Source: JABDAD01 sp964409695 (GTDB lineage Bacteria; Pseudomonadota; Alphaproteobacteria; Rickettsiales; Rickettsiaceae). From it: DNA of 8,111 nucleotides. A model generated the notes under the pieces. That model worked only from the letters and a program-made list of their open reading frames with translations. It ran no database searches and was not told the origin of the DNA. Shown here in pieces: positions 1-7,153 of this stretch. Both the position numbers and the translations under genes were made by a program. The DNA lies in contig CAYPDX010000053.1 in NCBI GenBank assembly GCA_964409695.1, positions 1 to 8,111 of the forward strand. The letters are read 5' to 3'. Positions within the stretch are counted from its first letter, which is position 1. Each line of letters begins with the position of its first letter.

Positions 1-388
1 ACAATACTCTGTGTACAGCAGACTTACTTGTATCAATATTAAATCTCTCTCCTAACATAACCACTATCATATTAAGAGTTAGATTACAGTCTTCTTTTAC
101 CCATTTTAATATCGCAGAACAATGCTCATCTGAAAGTTTACTCTTCCTACCTCGACCCTTTTCATACGTCAGTGCATCTACTCCGCCACTCTCAAAGCTC
201 TTAACCCAATTCCTCAATGTATTAGTTGCTATATCAAATACTTTAGCAACTGCATTTACTCCATGTTCTTTTGCTGAAATAATTGCTCTAAGTCTAAGTG
301 CAATTCGATTTGTCTCTCCAATCTTGCTTAGTGCCTTTACCGCATCTTCATACAGTTCTTTTGTTATTAATGTAGTACTCATGCTCAT
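1..388 (-). CDS. IS630-family transposase, N-terminal part (cut by window edge)
   Basis: This frame is open from an ATG at 388 down to the window edge, about 129 codons with no stop; an alternative in-frame ATG lies at 382. The 388 start has an AGG-containing ribosome-site-like sequence about 9 bases upstream. The translation begins MSMSTTLITKELYEDAVKAL. It then has a helix-turn-helix segment (INAVAK-type; here NAVAKVFDIATNTLRNWVK), followed by a basic stretch KGRGRKSKLSDEH and a second HTH-like unit ending SAVHRVL. This HTH, basic linker and second HTH order is the usual DNA-binding half of IS630/Tc1-mariner-type transposases. The DDE catalytic half would lie beyond base 1, so I cannot tell whether the gene is intact. 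The protein would act in the cytoplasm, binding the element's ends and cutting and pasting at TA targets. Family assignment is from sequence recognition; completeness is unknown. Confidence 0.85.
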   Translation of the reverse strand, partial: MSMSTTLITKELYEDAVKALSKIGETNRIALRLRAIISAKEHGVNAVAKVFDIATNTLRNWVKSFESGGVDALTYEKGRGRKSKLSDEHCSAILKWVKEDCNLTLNMIVVMLGERFNIDTSKSAVHRVL

Positions 389-430
389 TTCTTTACCTAT
401 ATTCATTATAGATATTATCATACTACATTA

Positions 431-459
431 CTTATAAAAAGTATAGTCTTTCTACGCAA
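431..459 (-). promoter_or_regulatory. Candidate transposase promoter
   Basis: On the minus strand TTGCGT (459-454) is followed after exactly 17 bases by TATAAG (436-431), matching the sigma-70 consensus at 3 of 6 and 5 of 6 positions. It lies about 43 bases upstream of the transposase ATG at 388. The region is AT-rich, so chance matches are likely. No experimental or comparative support is available here. Confidence 0.35.
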
Positions 460-588
460 TTATATTCGGGAAATGGTATAAAACCTCAAAGTTACAGAGA
501 AAAAATTTCTTTTCTTAAAAAAAATAATAAGACTTTAATATTTGTAGATTAGATAGTAAACTAGTCTTGAAAAAAGATAAGAGCTTAT

Positions 589-864
589 ATGCTAGAAAAC
601 AATAAAGATTCTATTAGTAAAATATTTGGTGAAATTAATGGAGATGTTCGCCACTCCCGCGTTAGTGAACAGAATGCAAATAACAAAGCAGTGGATTTTA
701 GTAATCACGAAGTTTCACTTTTAGGCGATACGGTTAGATCGTCGAGTGAGAGTGAGCTTACTATACTTGGGCGTGAACTTGCTAAATATAGGGCAGATGT
801 ACCAAGCTCTGGGAATATTAATTTACCTAATAAAGTAGTAATAGAAAAAGGGCATTCAAAATAA
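589..864 (+). CDS. Small hypothetical protein, 91 aa
   Basis: I do not recognise this protein. It is hydrophilic, with no signal peptide, no membrane segment and no cysteine, and it is rich in Ser, Asn, Glu and Lys. The N-terminal third (MLENNKDSISKIFGEINGDV) could form a short helix. The middle (about 48-68) is Ser/Glu-rich and runs into a helix-like ELTILGRELAKYR. The C-terminus, NLPNKVVIEKGHSK, is basic. The start is supported by AAGAG about 6 bases upstream of the ATG. The gene stands alone between the IS630 end and the convergent ompW-like gene, and a hairpin begins directly after its stop codon. That terminator placement is the best argument that it is a real expressed gene. It could instead be a remnant of a longer gene disrupted near the IS element. 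No function is proposed. Confidence 0.55.
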   Translation: MLENNKDSISKIFGEINGDVRHSRVSEQNANNKAVDFSNHEVSLLGDTVRSSSESELTILGRELAKYRADVPSSGNINLPNKVVIEKGHSK

Positions 865-895
865 TAGCACTTCTCAGATTAAATGAGAAATGCTA
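865..895. terminator. Bidirectional hairpin terminator between convergent genes
   Basis: A 12-base arm (865-876, TAGCACTTCTCA) pairs with 884-895 (TGAGAAATGCTA) around a 7-base loop, with a single C/A mismatch. It starts immediately after the small gene's stop codon and lies 17 bases beyond the ompW-like stop. Read on the minus strand, the stem is followed by a T-rich tail (TTATTTT), as expected of a Rho-independent terminator for the ompW-like gene. The plus-strand side has only a weak T tract, so termination of the small gene is less certain. Confidence 0.7.
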
Positions 896-911
896 CATTC
901 TAGGTTTGGTG

Positions 912-1589
912 TTATAATTTAAATCCTACGCCAATAGCAGCCACAGTCGGATCCATTTTTGCTTTTGAGACAATTTGAGACCCATTGGCAGCTTGAACGA
1001 AAGCTTTGTTATATCTAATTTTTGTTCTGAGTATGTAGTGTTTAATATCTAAATTAAAAGATGTGTCATCTTTTAATACAAAATCAATACCTGCTTGTAT
1101 GATAGGTCCACTAGCATTTTTGACTTTATATTGCTGTGATTTGGAGAGCATATAAGTGTAATGATAACCAGCTCCTATATATGGCCTAAGAGCTCCGTAA
1201 GGAGCGATATGGTACTGCGCCGTAACATAGCTTGGTATAGTATAAAGGTTTTTCTTCTTGGCTACTGCAGTCCTATCACTATAATTAACTTGAATATCGT
1301 ATAATCCAGTTCTTTTTGTTCTATACATAGTCATTCCAGAGCCCATTTCTGCAGCAACGTGGTCAGTTAAAAACATAGTAAGTGAAGCCTCGCCACCAAG
1401 TCCGGAAGAAATTAATTTTGAGTTCTGACCATTTTTAAATATGCCAGTTGGTGCAGGAAGTCCTTTTTGTTTAGGTGTAGTAGCAGAATAATTTGCTCTG
1501 ATTTTAAGTATAAGCGATTCAGATTCATCTGCAAGCGCGCTAGATGAAAGTAATAGAATAAGAATCCCAGATAATTTTGCTAGTTTCAT
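912..1589 (-). CDS. ompW: OmpW-family outer membrane beta-barrel protein
   Basis: At 225 aa this is the usual size for OmpW, an eight-stranded barrel of the outer membrane thought to form a hydrophobic channel for small molecules. A clear Sec signal peptide is visible: MKLAK, then a hydrophobic core (about 6-17) and a cleavage motif ALA|D at residue 20. Family-like segments are RPYIGAGYHYTYM (135-147), GPIIQAGIDFVL (161-172) and the terminal strand MDPTVAAIGVGFKL (212-225). Alternating hydrophobic and polar strands fill the rest. The protein ends in FKL, whereas most OmpW proteins end in an aromatic residue, normally Phe, used by the BAM assembly machinery; here the Phe is third from the end. 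The start is well supported by AGAGGAAGT (1599-1591) just upstream of the ATG. The gene is monocistronic by position: the previous minus-strand gene ends 154 bases upstream and a hairpin follows. Family assignment is fairly sure; the transported substrate is unknown. Confidence 0.8.
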   Translation of the reverse strand: MKLAKLSGILILLLSSSALADESESLILKIRANYSATTPKQKGLPAPTGIFKNGQNSKLISSGLGGEASLTMFLTDHVAAEMGSGMTMYRTKRTGLYDIQVNYSDRTAVAKKKNLYTIPSYVTAQYHIAPYGALRPYIGAGYHYTYMLSKSQQYKVKNASGPIIQAGIDFVLKDDTSFNLDIKHYILRTKIRYNKAFVQAANGSQIVSKAKMDPTVAAIGVGFKL

Positions 1590-1610
1590 AACTTCCTCTA
1601 AATATGTTTT

Positions 1611-1651
1611 ATATCGTATTTCTTTTCATCACAAAGAGTGATTCATGTCAA
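1611..1651 (-). promoter_or_regulatory. Candidate ompW promoter region with small inverted repeat
   Basis: On the minus strand a perfect TTGACA (-35 consensus) lies at 1651-1646. A -10-like TACGAT lies at 1618-1613, but the 27-base gap is too long for a normal sigma-70 promoter, and hexamers at 16 to 18 bases spacing match poorly. Between them is a perfect inverted repeat, ATCAC-N5-GTGAT (1628-1642), placed where a regulator could bind. A separate perfect TATAAT at 1685-1680 lacks a good -35. A promoter is expected here; its exact position is uncertain. Confidence 0.35.
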
Positions 1652-1743
1652 GAATATACAAGAATCAAAACGTAAATACATTATACAAGTAGTAGTAAAA
1701 TCACACATCATACCTGGGTTCGAAATTAACAGTGCTAAGCGAT

Positions 1744-3630
1744 TTATCTTCTCTCTTGTTCTTTCTTAAAGCTCTCATAAGCATCAAAGTAAAAACTAAT
1801 AGCTTCATTCTCAATAGAATTTGTATCGAGGTTAACATTTGAAGTATTCTCTATGTATGGTGCTTTATTTGGAGATAGGATTACTAAAGCATCGTTTTTT
1901 AAATAACCAAGTAGCTGATAGGTTCCAATAAAGGCCCTATTTGGCTTTGATTTAAGAGCATCAATTCCATAGAAATTACTAACATAACTTATACCTGACG
2001 CGCCTAAAATCGTAGGCATTATATCCATTTGACTAACCATATAATCGATAGTCTGAGGAGCAAGTAGTTTCGGTGCATATATAATAATTGGTATGTGATA
2101 TTTATTTACAGGAAGTTTTGTGCGACCAGCGCTAGAAGCACAATGATCAGCTACAATTACAAAAATCGTATCATCAAACCATGGCTTTACTTTTGCATTT
2201 TCAATAAATTGTCCGATAGCATAATCTGTGTATTTTACAACAGAAGCTCTTCTGCCTTGAGGCATATCTATGGTATTTTCTGGAAAAGTATATGGACGAT
2301 GATTTGTGGTTGTAAGAGCAAGGGCAAAAAATGGCTTTTTCTCTTCAAACTTCTTATCTAGAACTTTAGCTAATTTAGTAAAAACATCTCCATCAGCTAT
2401 TCCCCATACATTTGCAAATGATATTTCATCGCTTGCAAAATCACTTCTATCTGTAATATCGAAACCATTATTACCAAAGAAATGCTTCATACCATCAAAA
2501 TAACTATAACCACCATATATAAAATTCATACTATAGCCAAGTGGCTTTAAAACGGTTGAAATTGTATATAAGTTTTCATTATTAGGACGGCGCAATATTG
2601 ATGAGCCTGGAGTTGGCGGAAGGCTTTTTACGACGGCTTCTAACCCGCGCACAGTTCTTGTGCCAGTTGCATAAGCTTGTGTAAAAAACAGACTCTCTTT
2701 TGATAATTTATCAAGATATGGAGTGATGTTTTGATCATTACCAAAGACTCCAAGATATTCAGCGCTTAAACTCTCAACAACAATTACCACAATGTTGGGA
2801 TTTTTGACATTTTTAAGCAAGCGACTCTTACCGTCAATCCTTCTTTCTATCCCTGTATTCGAAGTAAATTCATCGCCATCTTGTTTCACTAAAGATCTAA
2901 CAATTTTAACAGCTTCATCAGCATTAATTACAGGATAGAATTTTTTATAATCAAGCTCATTATTGAAAAATGCATATACAAATTCATATGGGCCATTTTT
3001 AGCTATTTCTCTAGCAAAGTTATTTTTATTAAAAATAACTTTTTCAGGCTCGTAAAAATTATAAAATAGATAGGAAATTAGAATAGAAAATATAAGAAGA
3101 TGCTTGAAAGGCCTTTGTTGCGCAGTTTTTTCAGCAACATAATTTCTTGAGAAAAAACTAATAAGAACGATTGTCGTGGTAAAGAATATGCAAATACTAG
3201 CAAGGGGGGCAGATTCTCTTAAAGTGCCGATAATTTCATTGGTATAAATGAGATAATCAACTGCAATAAAATTATAGCGGGAACTAAATTCGTCCCAGAA
3301 CATAATCTCACCAAGCATGTTAAATAGAAGGAGAATATTCAAAAGAACAAAACTAAAGCCAAAAAGAAACTTTCTGATTCTATCAAATTTCATCGGATAG
3401 AAAAAAACTATATTAAACCCGAGAATTAATATTACACCGAAATAGCAAGCTATAAAATCATTCGCAATCCCGGATAAGAACGCAAGGGGTAGATCAGAAA
3501 TTTCAATTTGTTTTTGATAAATCGCAAATATAAATAAAAATAACCGAGTTAGTATTTGATATATAAAGAAGAGTCTTATAAATACACTTTCTCTTATTTC
3601 ACTAAATAATTTTGTAATAATTTCACGCAT
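1744..3630 (-). CDS. LTA synthase/sulfatase-family membrane phosphotransferase
   Basis: This 628-aa inner-membrane enzyme has about five N-terminal membrane helices (near 15-38, 57-78, 87-107, 141-160, 176-192) and a large extracytoplasmic alkaline-phosphatase-fold domain (about 275-560). Expected active-site features are present. NIVVIVVESLSAEYLG (279-294) has metal ligand E286. The motif GTRTVRGLEA has likely nucleophile T326. H444 lies in TTNHRPY, VADH has D495 and H496, and H512 lies in the YHIPIIIYAP stretch. This domain order is that of LtaS, OpgB/MdoB and related phosphoglycerol or phosphoethanolamine transferases. In a Gram-negative cell lipoteichoic acid is not expected, so a head-group transfer to a periplasmic glycan or lipid is more likely; the acceptor cannot be read from sequence. 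Its ATG overlaps the comM stop by 8 nt (ATGCGTGA), with GGAAA upstream as ribosome site, so translation is probably coupled. I see no hairpin terminator after its stop. Confidence 0.85.
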   Translation of the reverse strand: MREIITKLFSEIRESVFIRLFFIYQILTRLFLFIFAIYQKQIEISDLPLAFLSGIANDFIACYFGVILILGFNIVFFYPMKFDRIRKFLFGFSFVLLNILLLFNMLGEIMFWDEFSSRYNFIAVDYLIYTNEIIGTLRESAPLASICIFFTTTIVLISFFSRNYVAEKTAQQRPFKHLLIFSILISYLFYNFYEPEKVIFNKNNFAREIAKNGPYEFVYAFFNNELDYKKFYPVINADEAVKIVRSLVKQDGDEFTSNTGIERRIDGKSRLLKNVKNPNIVVIVVESLSAEYLGVFGNDQNITPYLDKLSKESLFFTQAYATGTRTVRGLEAVVKSLPPTPGSSILRRPNNENLYTISTVLKPLGYSMNFIYGGYSYFDGMKHFFGNNGFDITDRSDFASDEISFANVWGIADGDVFTKLAKVLDKKFEEKKPFFALALTTTNHRPYTFPENTIDMPQGRRASVVKYTDYAIGQFIENAKVKPWFDDTIFVIVADHCASSAGRTKLPVNKYHIPIIIYAPKLLAPQTIDYMVSQMDIMPTILGASGISYVSNFYGIDALKSKPNRAFIGTYQLLGYLKNDALVILSPNKAPYIENTSNVNLDTNSIENEAISFYFDAYESFKKEQERR

Positions 3631-5146
3631 ATTTATTTTCCGGATTTCTATAGCTTATTGCTTCTGCAATATGCATTTTTGTAACATTTCGTGCTTCTTC
3701 AAGATCAGCTATTGTTCTTGCGACTTTCATAATACGATTATAGCTTCTCATTGAAAGCTTAAATTTGCTTGCGGCCTCATTTAAAATTGTAAGAGCGTCA
3801 TTATCTGGGGTTGCATAATCTATTAAAATTTGGCCATCCATCTCGCTATTTGTTGAAATTTTATAGCCATCGAATCTCTCGAGTTGAATTTCACGAGCAC
3901 GTTTTACCCTCTCTTCAATTTCGCTTGAAGATTCTTGTTTAACTTTATTCATCAAATTATATTGTGATGCATCGATGCTACCAACCTCAACATGAATATC
4001 AAATCTATCAAGCATAGGGCCAGAAATTCTAGTTAAATAATCTCCTGCGCAACGAGGTGCTTTGCTACAGGCTTTTTCTGGATCTGATAAGTATCCGCAT
4101 CTACATGGGTTCATCGCAGCTATTAGCTGAAAATTCGCTGGATATTTAACATGAGAATTTGCTCTTGAAATTAGTACTTCTCTATTCTCTATTGGCTGTC
4201 TTAAAGAATCAATTACTGTTGATGTAAATTCAGGAAGCTCATCTAAAAATAACACCCCATTATGAGCGAGTGAGATTTCGCCTGGCTTCACGCGCTTTCC
4301 AACGCCACCACCAACCATAGCGGCCATGGAGCATGAATGATGAGGAGCTCTAAATGGTCTTGTACGAGTTAGTTTTCCACCATCAATCATACCGGCAACG
4401 CTATATATTGTGCTACACTCAAGTATTTCCTGCGTTTGCATTTTAGGCAATATGCTTAAAATTCTTTGAGCAAGCATTGATTTACCTGTACCAGGAGGTC
4501 CGTACATTAAGAGATTATGGCCGCCTGCAGCAGCTACTTCCAAAGCTTTCTTAGCAAAATCTTGTCCTATAATATCAGAGAAATCTGGATATTCTGTGTC
4601 GTCTTCAGAAAATTCTATCTCGGGACTAAGAATTACTTGCGTACCTTTGAAGTGATTAACAATTGAAAGCAAAGTTTTTGCAGCAATTATTCTATCGCAA
4701 CCTGACCAGGCGGCTTCCTTCCCATTTTGCGTCGGGCAAATCAATCCTTTGTTCCGTGCAACAGCTCCCATTGAAGCAGGAAGAGCCCCGGAAATAGGAA
4801 GCAAAGATCCATCAAGCGATAATTCTCCAAGCACTAAATAATCTGCGATTTCATTCTTATCGATAAGCCCCATAGCGGCCATGATGCCAAGCGCTACTGG
4901 AACATCATAATGGCTCCCTTCTTTTATAAGATCAGCTGGAGCAAGGTTTACAAGGATTTTAGCAGCCGGAAGAGAAAGGCCAAGAGAAGTTATTGCTGCT
5001 TTTACTCTTTCTCTAGATTCGGCAACAGTTTTATCTGCAAGACCTACCATCGTAAAAGCGGGTACGCCTGGAGTTAACTGAATTTGCACGTCAACATCTA
5101 CAACGTTTATGCCATTAAAGGCAACTGTATTTATATGAATAACCAT
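3623..5146 (-). CDS. comM: YifB/ComM-family Mg-chelatase-like AAA+ ATPase
   Basis: This protein is 507 aa, the normal length for the family. ComM is a hexameric DNA helicase that promotes branch migration during natural transformation; in non-competent bacteria its role is less clear. The N-terminal Lon-protease-like (ChlI) domain spans about 5-175. The AAA+ core follows, with Walker A GPPGTGKS (216-223), the family block FRAPHHSCS (about 265-273), Walker B GVLFLDEL (297-304), four cysteines C348, C350, C360 and C366 that probably bind zinc, and the arginine-finger region PMLDRFD. A C-terminal Mg-chelatase domain (about 400-500) contains the typical SMRSYNRIMKVARTIADLE. The first residues MVIHINTVAFNGI align with the usual family start, so I keep this ATG although the ribosome site (GTGGTAG) is weak. 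The upstream GNAT gene ends 21 bases away, and the downstream gene overlaps by 8 nt. All key residues look intact. Confidence 0.93.
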   Translation of the reverse strand: MVIHINTVAFNGINVVDVDVQIQLTPGVPAFTMVGLADKTVAESRERVKAAITSLGLSLPAAKILVNLAPADLIKEGSHYDVPVALGIMAAMGLIDKNEIADYLVLGELSLDGSLLPISGALPASMGAVARNKGLICPTQNGKEAAWSGCDRIIAAKTLLSIVNHFKGTQVILSPEIEFSEDDTEYPDFSDIIGQDFAKKALEVAAAGGHNLLMYGPPGTGKSMLAQRILSILPKMQTQEILECSTIYSVAGMIDGGKLTRTRPFRAPHHSCSMAAMVGGGVGKRVKPGEISLAHNGVLFLDELPEFTSTVIDSLRQPIENREVLISRANSHVKYPANFQLIAAMNPCRCGYLSDPEKACSKAPRCAGDYLTRISGPMLDRFDIHVEVGSIDASQYNLMNKVKQESSSEIEERVKRAREIQLERFDGYKISTNSEMDGQILIDYATPDNDALTILNEAASKFKLSMRSYNRIMKVARTIADLEEARNVTKMHIAEAISYRNPENKYA

Positions 5147-5167
5147 ATGCTACCACTTTTGAGTTGA

Positions 5168-5764
5168 CTAAAACTTAACTTCTAAATTTGGTAAGAAATC
5201 TTCTGAAAAGATAGAGTATGTTTGTAGTGTGCTAAGTTTTTTATCTTGTCTTAGCCAGCCACCTTTTTGTGTATACTCTAGCTGAAATCCAAGCTTTTGA
5301 AGAATTTTAGCTGATGCAATATTTTCGATATCGCAGTATATCTCGAGTTTCTTAGCTTTTAAAATTCTAAAAGCTAGAATAGCCATTGCATGTGCTGTCT
5401 CTGTTGCATATCCTTTTGATCGTACGCTTTTTCTAATAAAATAAGAAATTCCAAATTGAGGTATCAACCAATTGGTTTGAACAGGAGGGAATGCGCATCT
5501 CCCAACAATTTGATCTGTTGCTTTATCGATAATTAGATAACGTATAATGTCTCTAAGAATAAACTCAGCATTGTGTCTCCTACATTCTTCTTCAAGTGCT
5601 TCTATGCTTGGAATTGTTGTAGGCCAATTCAGCCATTTTATATAGTCTTCATAACCGTCGCTGATAGCATGATGTAATTTCTCCCCAAACCCACTCTTAG
5701 GCATTTGAAGCTTTAGTCTTGGAGTCTCTATAATCTCAGGTAAATCAATTAGAATACGATTCAT
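5168..5764 (-). CDS. GNAT acetyltransferase, RimJ/RimL-like
   Basis: This is a 198-aa cytoplasmic GNAT protein resembling the RimJ/RimL group (Acetyltransf_3), which transfers acetyl from acetyl-CoA to protein N-terminal or small-molecule amines. It opens with the typical IIETPRLKLQMP (11-22). The strand QFGISYFIRKSVRSKGYATE (103-122) contains the acetyl-CoA loop R115-S-K-G118-Y-A120. The C-terminal half has the usual NIASAKILQKLGF (148-160). Length and motifs are complete. A good Shine-Dalgarno sequence, AGGAGTG (5774-5768), sits just before the ATG. It lies 57 bases after hslU and 21 bases before comM in the same direction, so it is probably co-transcribed. Whether it acetylates a ribosomal protein, as RimJ/RimL do, or another substrate cannot be told from sequence. 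Confidence 0.88.
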   Translation of the reverse strand: MNRILIDLPEIIETPRLKLQMPKSGFGEKLHHAISDGYEDYIKWLNWPTTIPSIEALEEECRRHNAEFILRDIIRYLIIDKATDQIVGRCAFPPVQTNWLIPQFGISYFIRKSVRSKGYATETAHAMAILAFRILKAKKLEIYCDIENIASAKILQKLGFQLEYTQKGGWLRQDKKLSTLQTYSIFSEDFLPNLEVKF

Positions 5765-5821
5765 AACACTCCTAATTTTTGACGCGAACTTTGTAAAATT
5801 AATTCAACAAAATACTCTTAA

Positions 5822-7153
5822 CTACAAAATAAACTTAGAAAGATCCGTGTTTTTCTTAATTGACGAAAGTTCATTTTGAACAAATTTTCCATCAATTATC
5901 ACTTTCTCACCTCTCATTTTATCTGCGTTAAAACTAATTTTCTCTAATAATTTTTCTAAAATAGTATGAAGTCTACGCGCGCCAATATTTTCTATTTCAA
6001 TATTTAAATATTCAGCAATCTCAGCAACTTCTGCAATACCGCACTCTGTAAAACTAATTTCAACATTTTCAGTTTTTAAAAGAGCTGTATATTGTTTAAT
6101 CAAGCTACATTCCGTCTCGCTTAATATTTTGATAAATTCTGCTTTGTTTAACGGCTGTAATTCAACTCTAATAGGAAATCTACCTTGTAATTCTGGAAGT
6201 AAATCAGAGGGTTTACATAGGTGGAAAGCCCCAGAAGCTATAAATAAAATATGAGTAGTGCTTACAAAACCATATTTAGTTGTAACAGTCGTTCCTTCCA
6301 CCATTGGAAGTAAATCACGCTGGACTCCTTCTCTACTAACTTCTCCTCTTCCTCCAGAACCTTCTCCCTTAGATGCAATTTTATCAATTTCATCCAGGAA
6401 AACTATCCCGTCATTTTCAACTGATTTTAATGCTTCGAGCACTATCTTTTCTTCATCAAGCAATTTTTCTGCTTCATCGGATGTTAAAAGCACTATAGCA
6501 TCTTTAACTTTGAGTTTACGGAGCTTTGTTTTATTAATCCCCATAGCTTTGCTTAACATATCTCCAACATTAAGTACACCCATAGCAGCTCCAGGCATAC
6601 CAGGAATCTCAAAAGATCCACCTTGTTGAGGGGCGGAATCTTGAGCTTCAATTTCAATTTCCGTTTCAGAAAATTTTCCATCATCCAATTTTGCTCTAAA
6701 TTTTTCACGAGTCTCAATAGATGAACTTGTTCCAACAAGTTGGTCTAATATTTTCTCAATAGCTTTTTCTTTGGCAATTGTATGAACATGCTTTTTAGCT
6801 TCCATTTTTGCAGAAGATACTGCAATCTCTGCTAGATCTCTGATAATAGATTCAACATCTCTGCCAACATATCCAACTTCTGTGAATTTTGTTGCCTCCA
6901 CTTTTATGAATGGGGAGTGAGAGAGCTTTGCAAGGCGCCTAGCAATTTCAGTTTTTCCAACTCCGGTGGGTCCAATCATCAAAATATTTTTTGGAGAAAT
7001 TTCGTCTCTTATAGATTCGTCAACTAATTTTCTTCTATATCTATTACGAAGTGCGATTGAAACAGATCTTTTAGCTTCATTCTGTCCAACAATATTTCTG
7101 TTTAGTTCTTCAACAATTTGTGAAGGTGTAAGTCCTAATTTGCTTTTTGTCAT
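5822..7153 (-). CDS. hslU: ATP-dependent protease ATPase subunit HslU (ClpY)
   Basis: HslU is the hexameric AAA+ unfoldase that feeds substrates into the HslV peptidase in the cytoplasm. At 443 aa it has the same length as the Escherichia coli protein. Visible landmarks are Walker A GPTGVGKT (61-68), the pore loop GYVGR (94-98), the variable I-domain (about 110-243), Walker B GIVFLDEID (249-257), the GRGEVSREGVQRDLLP segment (268-283), the arginine-bearing ELQGRFPIRVEL (321-332), the sensor-2 motif GARRLHT (391-397) and the C-terminal tail DLSKFIL, which docks into HslV pockets. No key residue is missing. The start codon shares one base with the hslV stop (TAATG), the tight coupling expected for subunits of one complex. 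The I-domain includes a Gly/Pro/Met-rich stretch (GMPGAAMG, 185-192) common to alphaproteobacterial versions. Confidence 0.97.
   Translation of the reverse strand: MTKSKLGLTPSQIVEELNRNIVGQNEAKRSVSIALRNRYRRKLVDESIRDEISPKNILMIGPTGVGKTEIARRLAKLSHSPFIKVEATKFTEVGYVGRDVESIIRDLAEIAVSSAKMEAKKHVHTIAKEKAIEKILDQLVGTSSSIETREKFRAKLDDGKFSETEIEIEAQDSAPQQGGSFEIPGMPGAAMGVLNVGDMLSKAMGINKTKLRKLKVKDAIVLLTSDEAEKLLDEEKIVLEALKSVENDGIVFLDEIDKIASKGEGSGGRGEVSREGVQRDLLPMVEGTTVTTKYGFVSTTHILFIASGAFHLCKPSDLLPELQGRFPIRVELQPLNKAEFIKILSETECSLIKQYTALLKTENVEISFTECGIAEVAEIAEYLNIEIENIGARRLHTILEKLLEKISFNADKMRGEKVIIDGKFVQNELSSIKKNTDLSKFIL

Larger units (their letters stand above)
1..462 (-). mobile_element. IS630-family insertion sequence, one end only
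   Basis: The transposase fragment and its upstream leader make up one end of an insertion sequence whose other end lies outside the window. IS630 elements insert at TA and have short leaders, so the outer end is expected within about 100 bases of the start codon. A TA at 461-462 is a plausible boundary, but I cannot define a terminal inverted repeat because the partner end is missing. The right boundary is therefore a guess, possibly wrong by tens of bases. Confidence 0.45.

Noticed and set aside
501..530. A/T homopolymer tracts that could suggest slippage or a curved element
   Set aside because: They are intergenic, in line with the local base composition, and not placed to switch a gene.
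1716..1726. GGGTTCGAAAT, resembling a tRNA T-loop
   Set aside because: Flanking bases do not form a T-stem on either strand, and there is no acceptor stem or anticodon arm. It is not a tRNA and not a convincing tRNA remnant.
1731..1738. AGTGCTAA, resembling the right half of a CIRCE element
   Set aside because: The matching left arm is absent at the required N9 distance, and the site is not upstream of a heat-shock gene.
2095..2503. Two plus-strand open frames within the LTA-synthase-like gene
   Set aside because: Both are antisense to a conserved catalytic domain, have no ribosome site of note and resemble no family.
6258..6629. Plus-strand open frame of 123 codons within hslU
   Set aside because: It lies fully antisense to a well-conserved hslU and its low-complexity Ser/Leu/Pro-rich translation is typical of a shadow frame.
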